A stretch of 53,069 bases of DNA from a virus. The position numbers and the translations under genes were made by a program. The stretch is from positions 1 to 53,069 of the IMG/VR virus record IMGVR_UViG_3300033145_002955, one strand, 5' to 3'. The notes under the pieces were generated by a model, which saw only the letters and a program-made list of their open reading frames with translations, did not search any database and was not told the DNA's origin. Numbering within the stretch: position 1 is the first letter of the stretch; every line of letters begins with the position of its first letter. This document shows, one piece after another, positions 8,486 to 15,669 of this stretch.

Positions 8486-10231
8486 ATGGGAGTTCTGGAG
8501 CCTGCAATATATTCGAAGCTGTTTACACTTGGTGACGGCGGCAGCCCCATCATTATCAAGGGCACCTGTGATTCCGGTATGTCCGCATCTACTACGACTA
8601 TTGTGTCTGCCGATTTGAAAAACTACGGAGACGATTATTTCAATGATAAATGGTGGTTACAGATTATCAAAAATGCCAATAGTGTCGGCAATGCTCCTGA
8701 TGGTGAATATCGACGGATAATCGATTACGAATCGTCAACGGGCACGTTTACAACGGAGGCCTTTTCGGCGAATGTAGAAGAGAATGATGAGATTGTTGTG
8801 ATTCATGAGAGTCAATATTTGGCTACTTTGGCAAATGGTAAATCGTTCAAAACGACGGATAACACTATCATCAAGAAAGTAACGGCTGGTGAGGATATTT
8901 CTGTCGGAGATTTTTTAGCCCTCAATAAGTCCGATGGAAAGGCATATTTGGGCATAAATGCAGGACTTGAATGGGGAGATGAATCAGTTTTTGAATCAGC
9001 AAGTACACAGTACATTTCAGCCATTTATGACTCAAACAGTGGCAAAGTCGTCATAGCCTATCAAGACTATGGCAATTCCAGTTACGGCACGGCTGTTATC
9101 GGAACTATCTCCGGAACCAGCATCTCGTTTGGAACGCCAGTCGTGTTCGAATCGGCAGATACACAATACATTTCCGCCACTTATGATTCTGCCAATAATA
9201 AAATTGTTATTGCCTACCGAGACCATACTAATTCTGGTTATGGCACAGCAATAATCGGCACCGTTTCCGGAACCAGCATCTCGTTCGGCACACCAGTCGT
9301 GTTCAATTCAGCAAGTACATATATTGTTTCAACCACTTATGACTCAAACAACAATAGAATTGTTATAACTTATCGAGACGGCGGCAATTCTAATTATGGC
9401 ACAGCCATTGTCAGTACCGTTTCCGGAACCAGCATTTCATTCGGAACGTCGGTCGTTTTCAACTCGGGAAGTACGTATAGCATTTCTGCCGTTTTTGATT
9501 CTGCCAACAATAAAATTGTCATTGCCTATCAAGACGAAGGCAATTCCAACTACGGCACAGCTGTTGTCGGAACTGTCTCCGGAACCAGCATCTCGTTTGG
9601 AACGCCAGTCGTTTTCAATTCAGCGAGTTCGTCTAATATTTCGGCTGTTTATGATTCTGCTAACCAAAAGGTTGTCATATCCTATCGAGATATTGGCAAC
9701 TTCCACTACGGCACGGCTGTTGTTGGAACCGTTTCTGGAGATAGTATTTCATTCGGAACGCCAGTCGTGTTCGAATCGGCAAGTACACAGTACATTTTAG
9801 CCATTTACGATTCAAACGTCGGCAAAGTTGTCATCGCCTATCGAGACGCTGGTAATTCTAATTACGGCACTGCCATTGTCGGGACTGTTTCTGGAGATAG
9901 TATTTCATTCGGAACGCCAGTCGTGTTCGAATCGACGGGTACGAATTACATTTCAGCCACCTATGATTCTACTAACAACAAAATCGTCATAGCTTATAAA
10001 AATGAGGGCAATTCCAATTATGGCACGGCTATAACAAACATTATATTCTGGCTCGGCATTGCACAAAACAGCGGTTCTGCTGATGACGATATTTACGTGA
10101 GATTACTGATAAAAAATGATATAGACAACTCTCTCAATAATCGGACTGTCGGCACCTATTATTATGCTAACAGTGCCGTTGCAATAAGCTCAAGTGAAAT
10201 TGTTATTACCAAGAATTTCTATGATTTGTAA
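8486..10231 (+). CDS. Fibre or receptor-binding protein with seven 52-residue repeats
   Basis: This is a 581-residue protein. Residues 1-160 form a separate N-terminal domain, probably the virion anchor. Residues about 165-525 are seven tandem copies of a 52-residue unit (consensus like FGTPVVFESAST-YISA-YDSANNKIVIAYRD-GNSNYGTAIVGTVSG) followed by a distinct C-terminal segment of about 55 residues. The DNA period is exactly 156 bases at 8993, 9149, 9305, 9461, 9617, 9773 and 9929. Seven such four-strand-like units suggest a seven-bladed beta-propeller. This and the location at the end of the tail module suggest host-surface binding; both are inferences. Confidence 0.75.
   Translation: MGVLEPAIYSKLFTLGDGGSPIIIKGTCDSGMSASTTTIVSADLKNYGDDYFNDKWWLQIIKNANSVGNAPDGEYRRIIDYESSTGTFTTEAFSANVEENDEIVVIHESQYLATLANGKSFKTTDNTIIKKVTAGEDISVGDFLALNKSDGKAYLGINAGLEWGDESVFESASTQYISAIYDSNSGKVVIAYQDYGNSSYGTAVIGTISGTSISFGTPVVFESADTQYISATYDSANNKIVIAYRDHTNSGYGTAIIGTVSGTSISFGTPVVFNSASTYIVSTTYDSNNNRIVITYRDGGNSNYGTAIVSTVSGTSISFGTSVVFNSGSTYSISAVFDSANNKIVIAYQDEGNSNYGTAVVGTVSGTSISFGTPVVFNSASSSNISAVYDSANQKVVISYRDIGNFHYGTAVVGTVSGDSISFGTPVVFESASTQYILAIYDSNVGKVVIAYRDAGNSNYGTAIVGTVSGDSISFGTPVVFESTGTNYISATYDSTNNKIVIAYKNEGNSNYGTAITNIIFWLGIAQNSGSADDDIYVRLLIKNDIDNSLNNRTVGTYYYANSAVAISSSEIVITKNFYDL
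8968..10085 (+). repeat. Seven tandem 156-bp coding repeats
   Basis: Seven direct repeats of exactly 52 codons each lie within the fibre gene, anchored on the codon after VF (8993, 9149, 9305, 9461, 9617, 9773, 9929). Some joints are nearly identical at the DNA level, for example the GGAACCAGCATCTCGTTTGG region in consecutive units, while the YDS/YRD loops vary. This fits expansion or gene conversion between units. Confidence 0.95.
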
Positions 10232-10249
10232 GGTAAAGGAGGAATCAAG

Positions 10250-10510
10250 ATGAAAATCATCGTTGAAAAATCCACTAATCTGGTGAAGTATCTGTTTGAT
10301 GATGATGCTGTGCTTGAGATGAAAGAAGACAGCATCGTTACTCCTGATTTCATCATTGCCGACCTGAACACAGCAAACGCCACTTTGATTGAGGATATTG
10401 ACGAATCATCGGTGCCGGCGGATTGGATTGGCAACAAGTACACTTATACCGAAACCGATGGTTGGCAGGAAAATCCCGATTGGGTCGAGCCGATTGAAGA
10501 ATCAGAATAA
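10250..10510 (+). CDS. Small fibre-associated protein
   Basis: This is an 86-residue acidic protein with GGAGG ten bases before ATG. The end contains VPADWIGNKYTYTETDGWQ followed by ENPDW, a pattern seen at the C-terminus of short proteins next to phage fibre genes. It may assist fibre assembly or be a minor tail component. No catalytic or membrane features are visible. Confidence 0.55.
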   Translation: MKIIVEKSTNLVKYLFDDDAVLEMKEDSIVTPDFIIADLNTANATLIEDIDESSVPADWIGNKYTYTETDGWQENPDWVEPIEESE

Positions 10511-10533
10511 TCAAAGTGAAAGGAGCCTGATGT

Positions 10534-10926
10534 ATGGAAAACCCGGGCAACATTTTGATGTGGTTGAAAATCGTTTCTGTGCTTGTTGTCTTGTTTTCCG
10601 CTCTGGTTTCGCTTGTCGGCAGTTATTTGGGCAACAAGTTCGCCGTCAGATACCATGACAAAATCATTGATGGACACACAAATGAATTGACGGAGGTCTT
10701 TAATCGTGTCAATCAATGCGTAACAAAGGACAATTGTCGAGATTGGAGGAAGGAGCACAGGACGGATATTGCCGAAATCAAGCAACAAATTCGGGATGTC
10801 GCTTGTGATGTGAAGAGCATGGAAAACAAGGTTGATGAAAATCACCAGTCATTACAGGCAAGCATAACCGATTTGCAGAGGATGATAATCAGCACGTTGA
10901 AGAGCAACGGGAATAAGACGAAATGA
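10534..10926 (+). CDS. Membrane-anchored coiled-coil lysis-cassette protein
   Basis: This is a 130-residue protein. Residues 8-30 form one hydrophobic transmembrane helix (WLKIVSVLVVLFSALVSLVG). The rest is a charged helical coiled-coil region (about 60-125), with cysteines near 61, 67 and 88. The shape resembles XhlA-type haemolysin or i-spanin-like proteins, and it overlaps the putative cell-wall enzyme gene by four bases. A lysis role is inferred from topology and neighbours only. Confidence 0.5.
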   Translation: MENPGNILMWLKIVSVLVVLFSALVSLVGSYLGNKFAVRYHDKIIDGHTNELTEVFNRVNQCVTKDNCRDWRKEHRTDIAEIKQQIRDVACDVKSMENKVDENHQSLQASITDLQRMIISTLKSNGNKTK

Positions 10927-11348
10927 AACCGAGCGTTGAAATCATACGGCTTGAAGAGAATTTCAAACACGGCACATTCGGGGTTCTACGGGTGAACAAA
11001 GAGCTTTTTTGCGTCACTTTGGAACCCCGAGATGAAGAAAATAGGAGGAACGTATCGAGCATTCCCGCACAACAATACCTGTGTAAACTGTCTCCAACAG
11101 CGTTACAAAGCGTCCGAAAACTCGGTTTTGAGACAACTTATGAAGTGACAAACGTCCCCGGCCGGAGCGGCATCAAGTTTCACCCGGGCAATACGATCGA
11201 TGATACTGCCGGGTGTATCATAGTAGGAGAGCATTTCGGAAAGTTGGGAAAGGACCGGGCAGTTTTGAATTCCGGGGCAACATTTATCAAGTTCATGCAA
11301 ATGATGGATGGAGCCGATTTCATTCTAACCATACATGAATTTTACTGA
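10923..11348 (+). CDS. DUF5675-like protein, possible cell-wall lysis enzyme
   Basis: This is a 141-residue protein. The order TLEPRDEENR, IPAQQY, YEVTNVPGRSGIKFHPGN, DTAGCIIVG is the pattern of the DUF5675 family, with His and Cys placed as in a YkuD-like His/Cys pair. Such genes occur in phage lysis regions and have been suggested to act on peptidoglycan; the activity is not established here. No other endolysin (amidase, lysozyme, NlpC/P60) is found in the genome, which makes this gene the best candidate. It is embedded between two membrane-protein genes. Confidence 0.65.
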   Translation: MKPSVEIIRLEENFKHGTFGVLRVNKELFCVTLEPRDEENRRNVSSIPAQQYLCKLSPTALQSVRKLGFETTYEVTNVPGRSGIKFHPGNTIDDTAGCIIVGEHFGKLGKDRAVLNSGATFIKFMQMMDGADFILTIHEFY

Positions 11349-11363
11349 ATGGAGGGCATTATC

Positions 11364-11630
11364 ATGGATGTTGATGGAGTTCTGAAGGTTGTCACCAACC
11401 CGATTGTTCAGGCAATCATCACCGGTGTTGCTGGCATTGCAGTTGCTCAATGGCGGCGATATTCGAAGTTTTACAAGGAGGTCGTTGACATCGGCAGGGT
11501 CTATTTGCAGGCAAGAGACCCCAAATCGCCGGGCGGGAAAAAACTCACCAAGGACGAATATGCCGCTATCGGGAGGGAGATTGTCGATGTCATTCAAGCG
11601 GGGGCTCCCCTCTTCAAAAAGAGGGGATAA
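11364..11630 (+). CDS. Putative holin-like small membrane protein
   Basis: This 88-residue protein has one likely transmembrane helix (about residues 10-30, NPIVQAIITGVAGIAVAQW) followed by a charged segment and a basic KKRG end. GGAGGG sits seven bases before ATG 11364; the earlier in-frame ATG at 11349 has no such site, so 11364 is chosen. It is the last gene before a strong terminator and follows the putative lysis enzyme. The holin role is inferred from size, topology and position. Confidence 0.5.
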   Translation: MDVDGVLKVVTNPIVQAIITGVAGIAVAQWRRYSKFYKEVVDIGRVYLQARDPKSPGGKKLTKDEYAAIGREIVDVIQAGAPLFKKRG

Positions 11631-11648
11631 TCATCACTCCTCCAAAAG

Positions 11649-11680
11649 CAAGGGACGGGGTTTTCCCGTCCCTTGTGTTT
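11649..11680 (+). terminator. Rho-independent terminator of the late operon
   Basis: CAAGGGACGGG (11649-11659) pairs perfectly with CCCGTCCCTTG (11665-11675) around a five-base loop, followed by TGTTTTT. It lies 18 bases after the holin-like gene and would end the packaging/structural/lysis transcription unit. Confidence 0.93.
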
Positions 11681-11685
11681 TTCCG

Positions 11686-11778
11686 CCGATTTTCCCGACT
11701 ATTTTCGATTTTCTTCTTTACATCAATCTCCCCCCCCCCCCTTCCTAAAACATTTCAGCGCCTTAAAATCCGTTTATC
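11686..11778. repeat. Bipartite inverted repeat, left copy
   Basis: Block 1 (11686-11713) and block 2 (11746-11778) occur again, in opposite orientation, at 32454-32481 and 32394-32426. Block 2 matches at all 33 bases and block 1 at 25 of 28. The region between the blocks differs (32 bases here, 27 there). Block 2 begins one base beyond the stop codon of the last minus-strand gene. It could be a recombination or inversion site, a shared mRNA 3' element or a replication element; the sequence does not decide. Confidence 0.9.
11730..11741. repeat. Twelve-C homopolymer
   Basis: This is a run of 12 C residues inside the variable gap of the left inverted repeat. The right copy lacks it. Such runs are unstable in replication and in sequencing, so the exact length is uncertain. 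Confidence 0.9.
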
Positions 11779-11779
11779 A

Positions 11780-12235
11780 TTAGCAGCAGCATTCATAAAG
11801 GGGCTTGCCACAAATGGAACATATTGTTGAGTTCTGTTTTTTGTATTCCTCCCAGCATCTCTCACAAAAGACTCCGGCAAATCTCACTTCAGCAATCTCA
11901 TCCTTTTTCAGGGATTTGCCACAGGTGGAACAGAAGGTCAAACCCTCTTGCATTGCCAACCGTAGGAACGAAATTGCCCTTTCAGGCGTTTTATTTTTCA
12001 CCACGTTGGACACCGCAATGTTTCCCTTGTCCGTCCAAGCGGCAACAATTCTTGAAGGGCTTTCCCCTTCAAAATGAATCCACAGCACAATCCCATCCTT
12101 CGTTCTGAGCTCTGTATGAGCGTCACCGAAGGCGGGTTTGCCGGTGATTTTGAAGAAACAATCAGCACATACCTGCCCCAAATGAAGAGTTCCGAATAGG
12201 TGATTTGTTTCTCTTCCACAAATTGAACATGTCAT
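11780..12235 (-). CDS. Multi-zinc-finger protein, unknown function
   Basis: This is a 151-residue protein. There are paired cysteines at the N-terminus (CSICGRE...CADC), in the middle (CSTCGK...CERC) and at the end (CSICGKPLYECCC), enough for at least two zinc ribbons. ATG 12235 is preceded by AAAGGAGAAAGA; a longer frame to 12337 has no such site. It is the last gene of the leftward early region and stops directly before the inverted repeat. A nucleic-acid binding or regulatory role is likely but unproven. Confidence 0.7.
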   Translation of the reverse strand: MTCSICGRETNHLFGTLHLGQVCADCFFKITGKPAFGDAHTELRTKDGIVLWIHFEGESPSRIVAAWTDKGNIAVSNVVKNKTPERAISFLRLAMQEGLTFCSTCGKSLKKDEIAEVRFAGVFCERCWEEYKKQNSTICSICGKPLYECCC

Positions 12236-12272
12236 TGTTCTTTCTCCTTTTATTGGTGGTTGGTGAATTTGC

Positions 12273-12557
12273 TTAAAAGAATGATTCAAAACCAGTTGTC
12301 CAATGATAACCAGTTTTATCCTGTTTTTCTTTTGCATTTTTCCAAATTATTTCTTTCTCTGTCAATTCTTTCATCCTATGCACTTCCCCGTTAGCATCTA
12401 CGAGAAACGCTTGGAATTTTGGGATGTATCCCTTTTCCTTGCATTCATTGAGCAACCGCTTCAATCCATAATTGTAAGAAATTACCTCTCCTGTAGCTTT
12501 GTCAAAAGCCACCTTGTAACCATTCACCTTAATCACTGTGATGATTGCAGTTCTCAT
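12273..12557 (-). CDS. Small early protein, paralogue of 14086-14319
   Basis: This is a 94-residue soluble protein with a GGAGG site eight bases before ATG. The core pattern (a TG-containing turn, a helix, then CKEKGYIP) matches the product of 14086-14319 (CKYLGYVP), so the two are distant duplicates. It is the first gene behind the promoter-like repeat at 12581-12653. The function is unknown. Confidence 0.7.
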   Translation of the reverse strand: MRTAIITVIKVNGYKVAFDKATGEVISYNYGLKRLLNECKEKGYIPKFQAFLVDANGEVHRMKELTEKEIIWKNAKEKQDKTGYHWTTGFESFF

Positions 12558-12580
12558 TTTTCATTCCTCCTTGTTGTTTT

Positions 12581-12653
12581 GTCTGTCACCAATAAAAATA
12601 ATATAGGGGTTTAATCCTGTCAAGTCTTTTTTTTGATTATTTGAAAATTTTTA
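12581..12653 (-). promoter_or_regulatory. Early promoter, copy 1 of a 73-bp repeat
   Basis: On the minus strand, TTGACA (12623-12618), a 17-base spacer and TATTTT (12600-12595) form a sigma-70-like promoter, preceded by an A-tract like an UP element. The same 73-base block occurs at 14608-14680 with differences confined almost entirely to a ten-base window inside the spacer. It would drive 12273-12557 and 11780-12235. Confidence 0.75.
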
Positions 12654-13184
12654 CTCAAAGGTTTGTTGCAGTTCCACTTTGATGTCATTGATATGTGATG
12701 CTGGGATACCAATGTATGAAGCTATCAATGGAGCAATGGGAGCATGTTTGTTTTTCATCAGCATGTTCTGTAAACCGGCGGGGAATGTAGAAGCTACCTC
12801 CCAAAATGCAGATGCCTCCTCTGAAAGCTCACTTTTTGCTATAGGATTTTTCGGGTCAGGCATTTCAGGGAGCTCTTCATCGGGCATGAAATCGATTGAC
12901 AAATTCCTTTCGTTCTTTGTGATTGTGAGGAAATGATTTCTTATACACACCGTCAAATAGGTGATAAATTTCGTCTGTTTGTCCTCCCTCCATTTTGAAA
13001 TGCAATGGAGCAATTTGAAGACTGCTTCATCAAAGAGGTCCTCAATTTCAAACGAAATTTGAGGCCAGTTCCGCTTGAATTGAATGCTTTCCTTGTAGAG
13101 CAGATTGTAATACTTCTCGAGCATTTTGTCTTTCCTCATCACCTTTTTCATTGTTTTCCCCTGATTGATTGCAGCAGGTTTCAC
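12651..13184 (-). CDS. Sigma-70-like protein (region 2)
   Basis: This is a 177-residue protein. Residues about 25-95 resemble region 2 of RNA polymerase sigma factors (ISFEIEDLFDEAVFKLLHCI; KFITYLTVCIRNHFLTI), including the acidic core-binding helix and the aromatic/basic TYL...IRN helix. The C-terminal third (GLQNMLMKN to the end) may form a short region-4-like helical domain. It could redirect host RNA polymerase to phage promoters. A GTG at 13184 with AGAAGG is used here; ATG 13151 with AGGGG is an alternative start. Confidence 0.65.
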   Translation of the reverse strand: MKPAAINQGKTMKKVMRKDKMLEKYYNLLYKESIQFKRNWPQISFEIEDLFDEAVFKLLHCISKWREDKQTKFITYLTVCIRNHFLTITKNERNLSIDFMPDEELPEMPDPKNPIAKSELSEEASAFWEVASTFPAGLQNMLMKNKHAPIAPLIASYIGIPASHINDIKVELQQTFE

Positions 13185-13196
13185 TTTGTAGCCTTC

Positions 13197-13460
13197 TCAA
13201 TCAACATGACCGCCGAGCAGGCCGGCATCATATACAGCGTCTATATGGCGGCATGTTCTGCGGAATCTGAACCCCTTACAATCACAGGTTTCTCGTTGCG
13301 GGGTTATGCCCTCCGACAATTCAATCTGTACGCGATGAGGTTCGCCATCCGGACGTTTCACTTCAAAAATCCGGGTTACTATCAGGGAACCGAATTCCCG
13401 TTCAATCCGATTTTTCATTCCAATTTCTGTTATTTCCATCTCTTTTTCTGCCGTTTTCAT
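13197..13460 (-). CDS. SWIM-type zinc finger protein
   Basis: This is an 87-residue protein. The segment CDCKGFRFRRTCRH fits the SWIM signature CxCx(n)CxH; SWIM domains bind DNA or proteins and in bacteria often accompany Swi2/Snf2 helicases. This phage also has an SNF2-type helicase (16688-18223) in the same leftward region, so a partnership is possible. It starts after AAGGGAGGAAAAGAAA. The precise role is not known. Confidence 0.75.
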   Translation of the reverse strand: MKTAEKEMEITEIGMKNRIEREFGSLIVTRIFEVKRPDGEPHRVQIELSEGITPQRETCDCKGFRFRRTCRHIDAVYDAGLLGGHVD

Positions 13461-13474
13461 TTTCTTTTCCTCCC

Positions 13475-13816
13475 TTATTTGTTTTTCCCTTTATAATATT
13501 TATAGGAACCGCCAACCTTTTTGCATGATGTGCATTTGCCGATAGTTACTCCATTCAACCAATTGGCAAATGTAGCATGCAATCTTTTCTTCCCACAACT
13601 GCGGCACCATCCCCATATCTCGGTAATATATATTCCCCGTTCTGTTTTGTAAACTCCGTCTGCCTTTTCAGGGATGGGAGTGTACAGGGAAGCCTCTGGA
13701 AAAATTTCTCTGATTCGCTTTATTTCCTCTTCAGGATTGTGGGGTTCTTTTTCAAATTTGATTGTGATGCTGCCTTTTGCACCATCATCGAATATTCTGT
13801 ATTCCTTGACAAACAT
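13475..13816 (-). CDS. Zinc-ribbon protein, unknown function
   Basis: This is a 113-residue protein. The C-terminal half has CRSCGKK and CTSCKK about 24 residues apart, forming one zinc ribbon; the N-terminal half is a small alpha/beta domain (IFDDGAKGSITIKFEKEP). A GGAGG site precedes the start. It is part of a run of four small zinc-binding proteins behind the promoter at 14608-14680. No family is recognised. Confidence 0.65.
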   Translation of the reverse strand: MFVKEYRIFDDGAKGSITIKFEKEPHNPEEEIKRIREIFPEASLYTPIPEKADGVYKTERGIYITEIWGWCRSCGKKRLHATFANWLNGVTIGKCTSCKKVGGSYKYYKGKNK

Positions 13817-13817
13817 T

Positions 13818-14024
13818 TTACTCTCCTCCTTTTTTGAGACAATGTAAATGAATAAATTTCCATGATGTGAATTTCATTAGGCCTTTTATAGGATAATATT
13901 TCTCCTCTTGTATAAGACTTGCTACTACCTTTTCTCCGTCATTTATTAGTCTTCCGCAAATCAAGCATCTCCTTCTATGTTTGCTTCGTTTAATATAAGT
14001 TGTAGTGAATTCTCTCATTTTCAT
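13818..14024 (-). CDS. Small zinc-binding protein
   Basis: This is a 68-residue basic protein. CLICGRLINDGEKVV near the middle and HLHCLKK at the end give a CxxC...HxxC set typical of a small zinc-binding module sometimes annotated as PARP/HNH-like. It starts after GGAGGAGAAAAGAAA. It probably binds nucleic acid or protein; nothing further can be said. Confidence 0.6.
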   Translation of the reverse strand: MKMREFTTTYIKRSKHRRRCLICGRLINDGEKVVASLIQEEKYYPIKGLMKFTSWKFIHLHCLKKGGE

Positions 14025-14044
14025 TTTCTTTTCTCCTCCTGTTT

Positions 14045-14073
14045 AAGGGTCCCCGGTTTTGGGGACCCTTTTT
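14045..14073. terminator. GGGTCCCC hairpin
   Basis: AAGGGTCCCC (14045-14054) pairs with GGGGACCCTT (14061-14070). A T-run follows on the plus strand, although the flanking genes are on the minus strand, where the hairpin is followed by TTAAAC. It may act as an attenuator or mRNA-stabilising structure between the two minus-strand genes, or stop antisense transcription. A similar GGGACCCC stem is used at 24683-24703. Confidence 0.6.
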
Positions 14074-14085
14074 CATCGCTTTGTT

Positions 14086-14319
14086 TTAGATATAAAGTCT
14101 TCCTAATGTTGTTGATTTCTTGATTCGATAGGTTTCTCCTTCGATTTCGACCTTTTCAGTGCTGAATTGTGTGATTGTTTCAGGGACGTATCCGAGATAT
14201 TTGCACCTCTTTATTGCTGCTTCGATTATGTTATAAAACTCCTCGATGATGATTTTCCCGGTGTTTGCGTCGTAAATAACAAACCTTCCATCTCTAATAT
14301 TAATTGCTGCGGGTTTCAT
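14086..14319 (-). CDS. Small early protein, paralogue of 12273-12557
   Basis: This is a 77-residue protein with GGAGG six bases before ATG. The pattern NTGKI, a helix, then CKYLGYVP resembles the 94-residue product of 12273-12557. Its first codons (MKPAAIN) and its leader also resemble the beginning of the sigma-like gene at 13184, suggesting local duplication. The function is unknown. Confidence 0.65.
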   Translation of the reverse strand: MKPAAINIRDGRFVIYDANTGKIIIEEFYNIIEAAIKRCKYLGYVPETITQFSTEKVEIEGETYRIKKSTTLGRLYI

Positions 14320-14331
14320 TTGTATCCTCCT

Positions 14332-14583
14332 TCACTTAGTCATGATTTTGTGGATAGCACTAATAATTTTTTCCTTCGCTTTTTCACTGGTATCTGCATT
14401 GAACCAGTTAACCCGATTGTCAACACCAATGACTAACGTTCCCTCTTTCATTGTCAGGGAAGCATCGATGAAATAAAACCTAACTCCAATTTCTCCATCG
14501 TCAAGGTACTTTATAGAGGGACGATGCAGAATTGAAAGCTTCCTAATTTCGTTGATTTTTCTTTCCTTCTCCTCGATTCTCAT
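14332..14583 (-). CDS. Small early protein, unknown function
   Basis: This is an 83-residue protein with a basic, helical N-terminus (MRIEEKERKINEIRKL) and a beta region (GVRFYFIDASLTMKEGTLVIG). ATG 14583 has GGAGG nine bases upstream; the longer frame to 14619 reads through the ribosome binding site and is rejected. It is the first gene after promoter copy 2. No family is recognised. Confidence 0.6.
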   Translation of the reverse strand: MRIEEKERKINEIRKLSILHRPSIKYLDDGEIGVRFYFIDASLTMKEGTLVIGVDNRVNWFNADTSEKAKEKIISAIHKIMTK

Positions 14584-14607
14584 TTTCTTTTTCCTCCTTT
14601 TGTTTTC

Positions 14608-14680
14608 GTCTGTCACCAATAAAAATACATTATACAGTTAATCTTGTCAAGTCTTTTTTTTGATTATTTGAAAATTTTTT
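14608..14680 (-). promoter_or_regulatory. Early promoter, copy 2 of a 73-bp repeat
   Basis: On the minus strand, TTGACA (14650-14645), a 17-base spacer and TATTTT (14627-14622) lie within an AT-rich block nearly identical to 12581-12653. It would drive the genes from 14583 down to 12651. The spacer also contains TATAAT at an atypical distance, so the exact start of transcription is uncertain. Confidence 0.75.
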
Positions 14681-14748
14681 ATTCCCTTGACAATCAACGA
14701 TTTAGAACAAATTTTTGCTGAAATTCTGAAAAAATTTTGCTTTGGGAG

Positions 14749-15669
14749 TCAGAGGATTCCGCACTTTTTTACCATTTTTTTGAGTTGTTTTTTCTCAAAC
14801 ATCGAGGCGGGGTCTTCATCATCAGGGAGAAAGCACATTTTCACATGCCCGAAAAATGGCTCCAATTTTCCTCTCAATGTTTCGGCTTCGGCCTTTGCGT
14901 CACCGTCAAGCATGATTGCTATCTCGTGGCTGGGAGGAAAAATTTGGGTTAATCTCAACAATTGTTTGTCCGTCAGAATTTTCCCAAATATAGCTACCGC
15001 CGAAACGCCAACCTCCTGCAATGCCCAGGCATCAAATATGCCCTCACAAATCACAGGAACGAAATCGGTGGATGTCAAATACACGTGTTCATGGACCCTT
15101 GCTCCACGTGGGAATATGTATTTGGGAATGATTTTGTCCGACAGACTTCTCCCGGTGAAGGAGACGAGTTTTTCCCGGGCAAAAATCGGTATAATCAGCC
15201 TTCCCACATAACGTTTTTCAAAGCAGAAACAACATTGATATTTCAGCAGGAGATTTGTGTGGAATCCTCTGTTTTTGATGAAATTGATTGCAGAATTTTG
15301 GAGGGTTTTTGGGGCTTTGTTGAATGGAGTCAATTTTGGGAGGGGAGTTTCTGTTTCTGCTTTTTCAATCGGCTTTTTGTTGAAAATCTTGTCTAACTCA
15401 TTTTTTACGTTTCCTTCACGTATTCCCGAATGCAACAATTGAAATTCCTGCCAGGAAACGCCTTTTGTAACTGCCAAATATTTGAACAGACTTCCTTTTG
15501 CCCCACATTTCCAACATGTATAGTTTCCATGGTCTTTGAAAATGCCGAGATGCTTGTTTTTGTCACCACAAAAAGGACAATCAACACCGAAACACCTTGA
15601 GCTGATGGAGGGGTGGTGTTCAACAAACACCACCCCGTATTTGATGAGTATGTCTTTTACAGAGAGCAC
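14749..15669 (-). CDS. DNA primase (DnaG type)
   Basis: This is a 306-residue protein. The N-terminal zinc finger has CPFCGDKNKHLGIF...CWKCGAKG (Cys31, 34, 52, 55), as in CHC2 primases. The C-terminal half has the TOPRIM motifs EGIFDAWALQ and MLDGDAKAEAE. It is shorter than bacterial DnaG, without a helicase-interaction domain, like other phage primases. It makes RNA primers for the phage fork together with the DnaB-like helicase at 22354-23712. The GTG start at 15669 directly follows the upstream TGA and has GGGAG nearby. Confidence 0.93.
   Translation of the reverse strand: MLSVKDILIKYGVVFVEHHPSISSRCFGVDCPFCGDKNKHLGIFKDHGNYTCWKCGAKGSLFKYLAVTKGVSWQEFQLLHSGIREGNVKNELDKIFNKKPIEKAETETPLPKLTPFNKAPKTLQNSAINFIKNRGFHTNLLLKYQCCFCFEKRYVGRLIIPIFAREKLVSFTGRSLSDKIIPKYIFPRGARVHEHVYLTSTDFVPVICEGIFDAWALQEVGVSAVAIFGKILTDKQLLRLTQIFPPSHEIAIMLDGDAKAEAETLRGKLEPFFGHVKMCFLPDDEDPASMFEKKQLKKMVKKCGIL

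Noticed and set aside
9396-9800. 134-codon second frame inside the fibre repeats
   Set aside because: It stays open only because the 156-base repeat is a multiple of three; it has no independent start signal.
8968-10085. Diversity-generating retroelement target
   Set aside because: The repeats vary, but no reverse transcriptase, template repeat or adenine-biased variation was seen.
8968-10085. CRISPR array
   Set aside because: The repeats are continuous coding DNA with no spacers; no cas genes are present.
14687-15211. Plus-strand frames opposite the primase
   Set aside because: The primase on the minus strand has intact zinc-finger and TOPRIM motifs; these frames are shadows.
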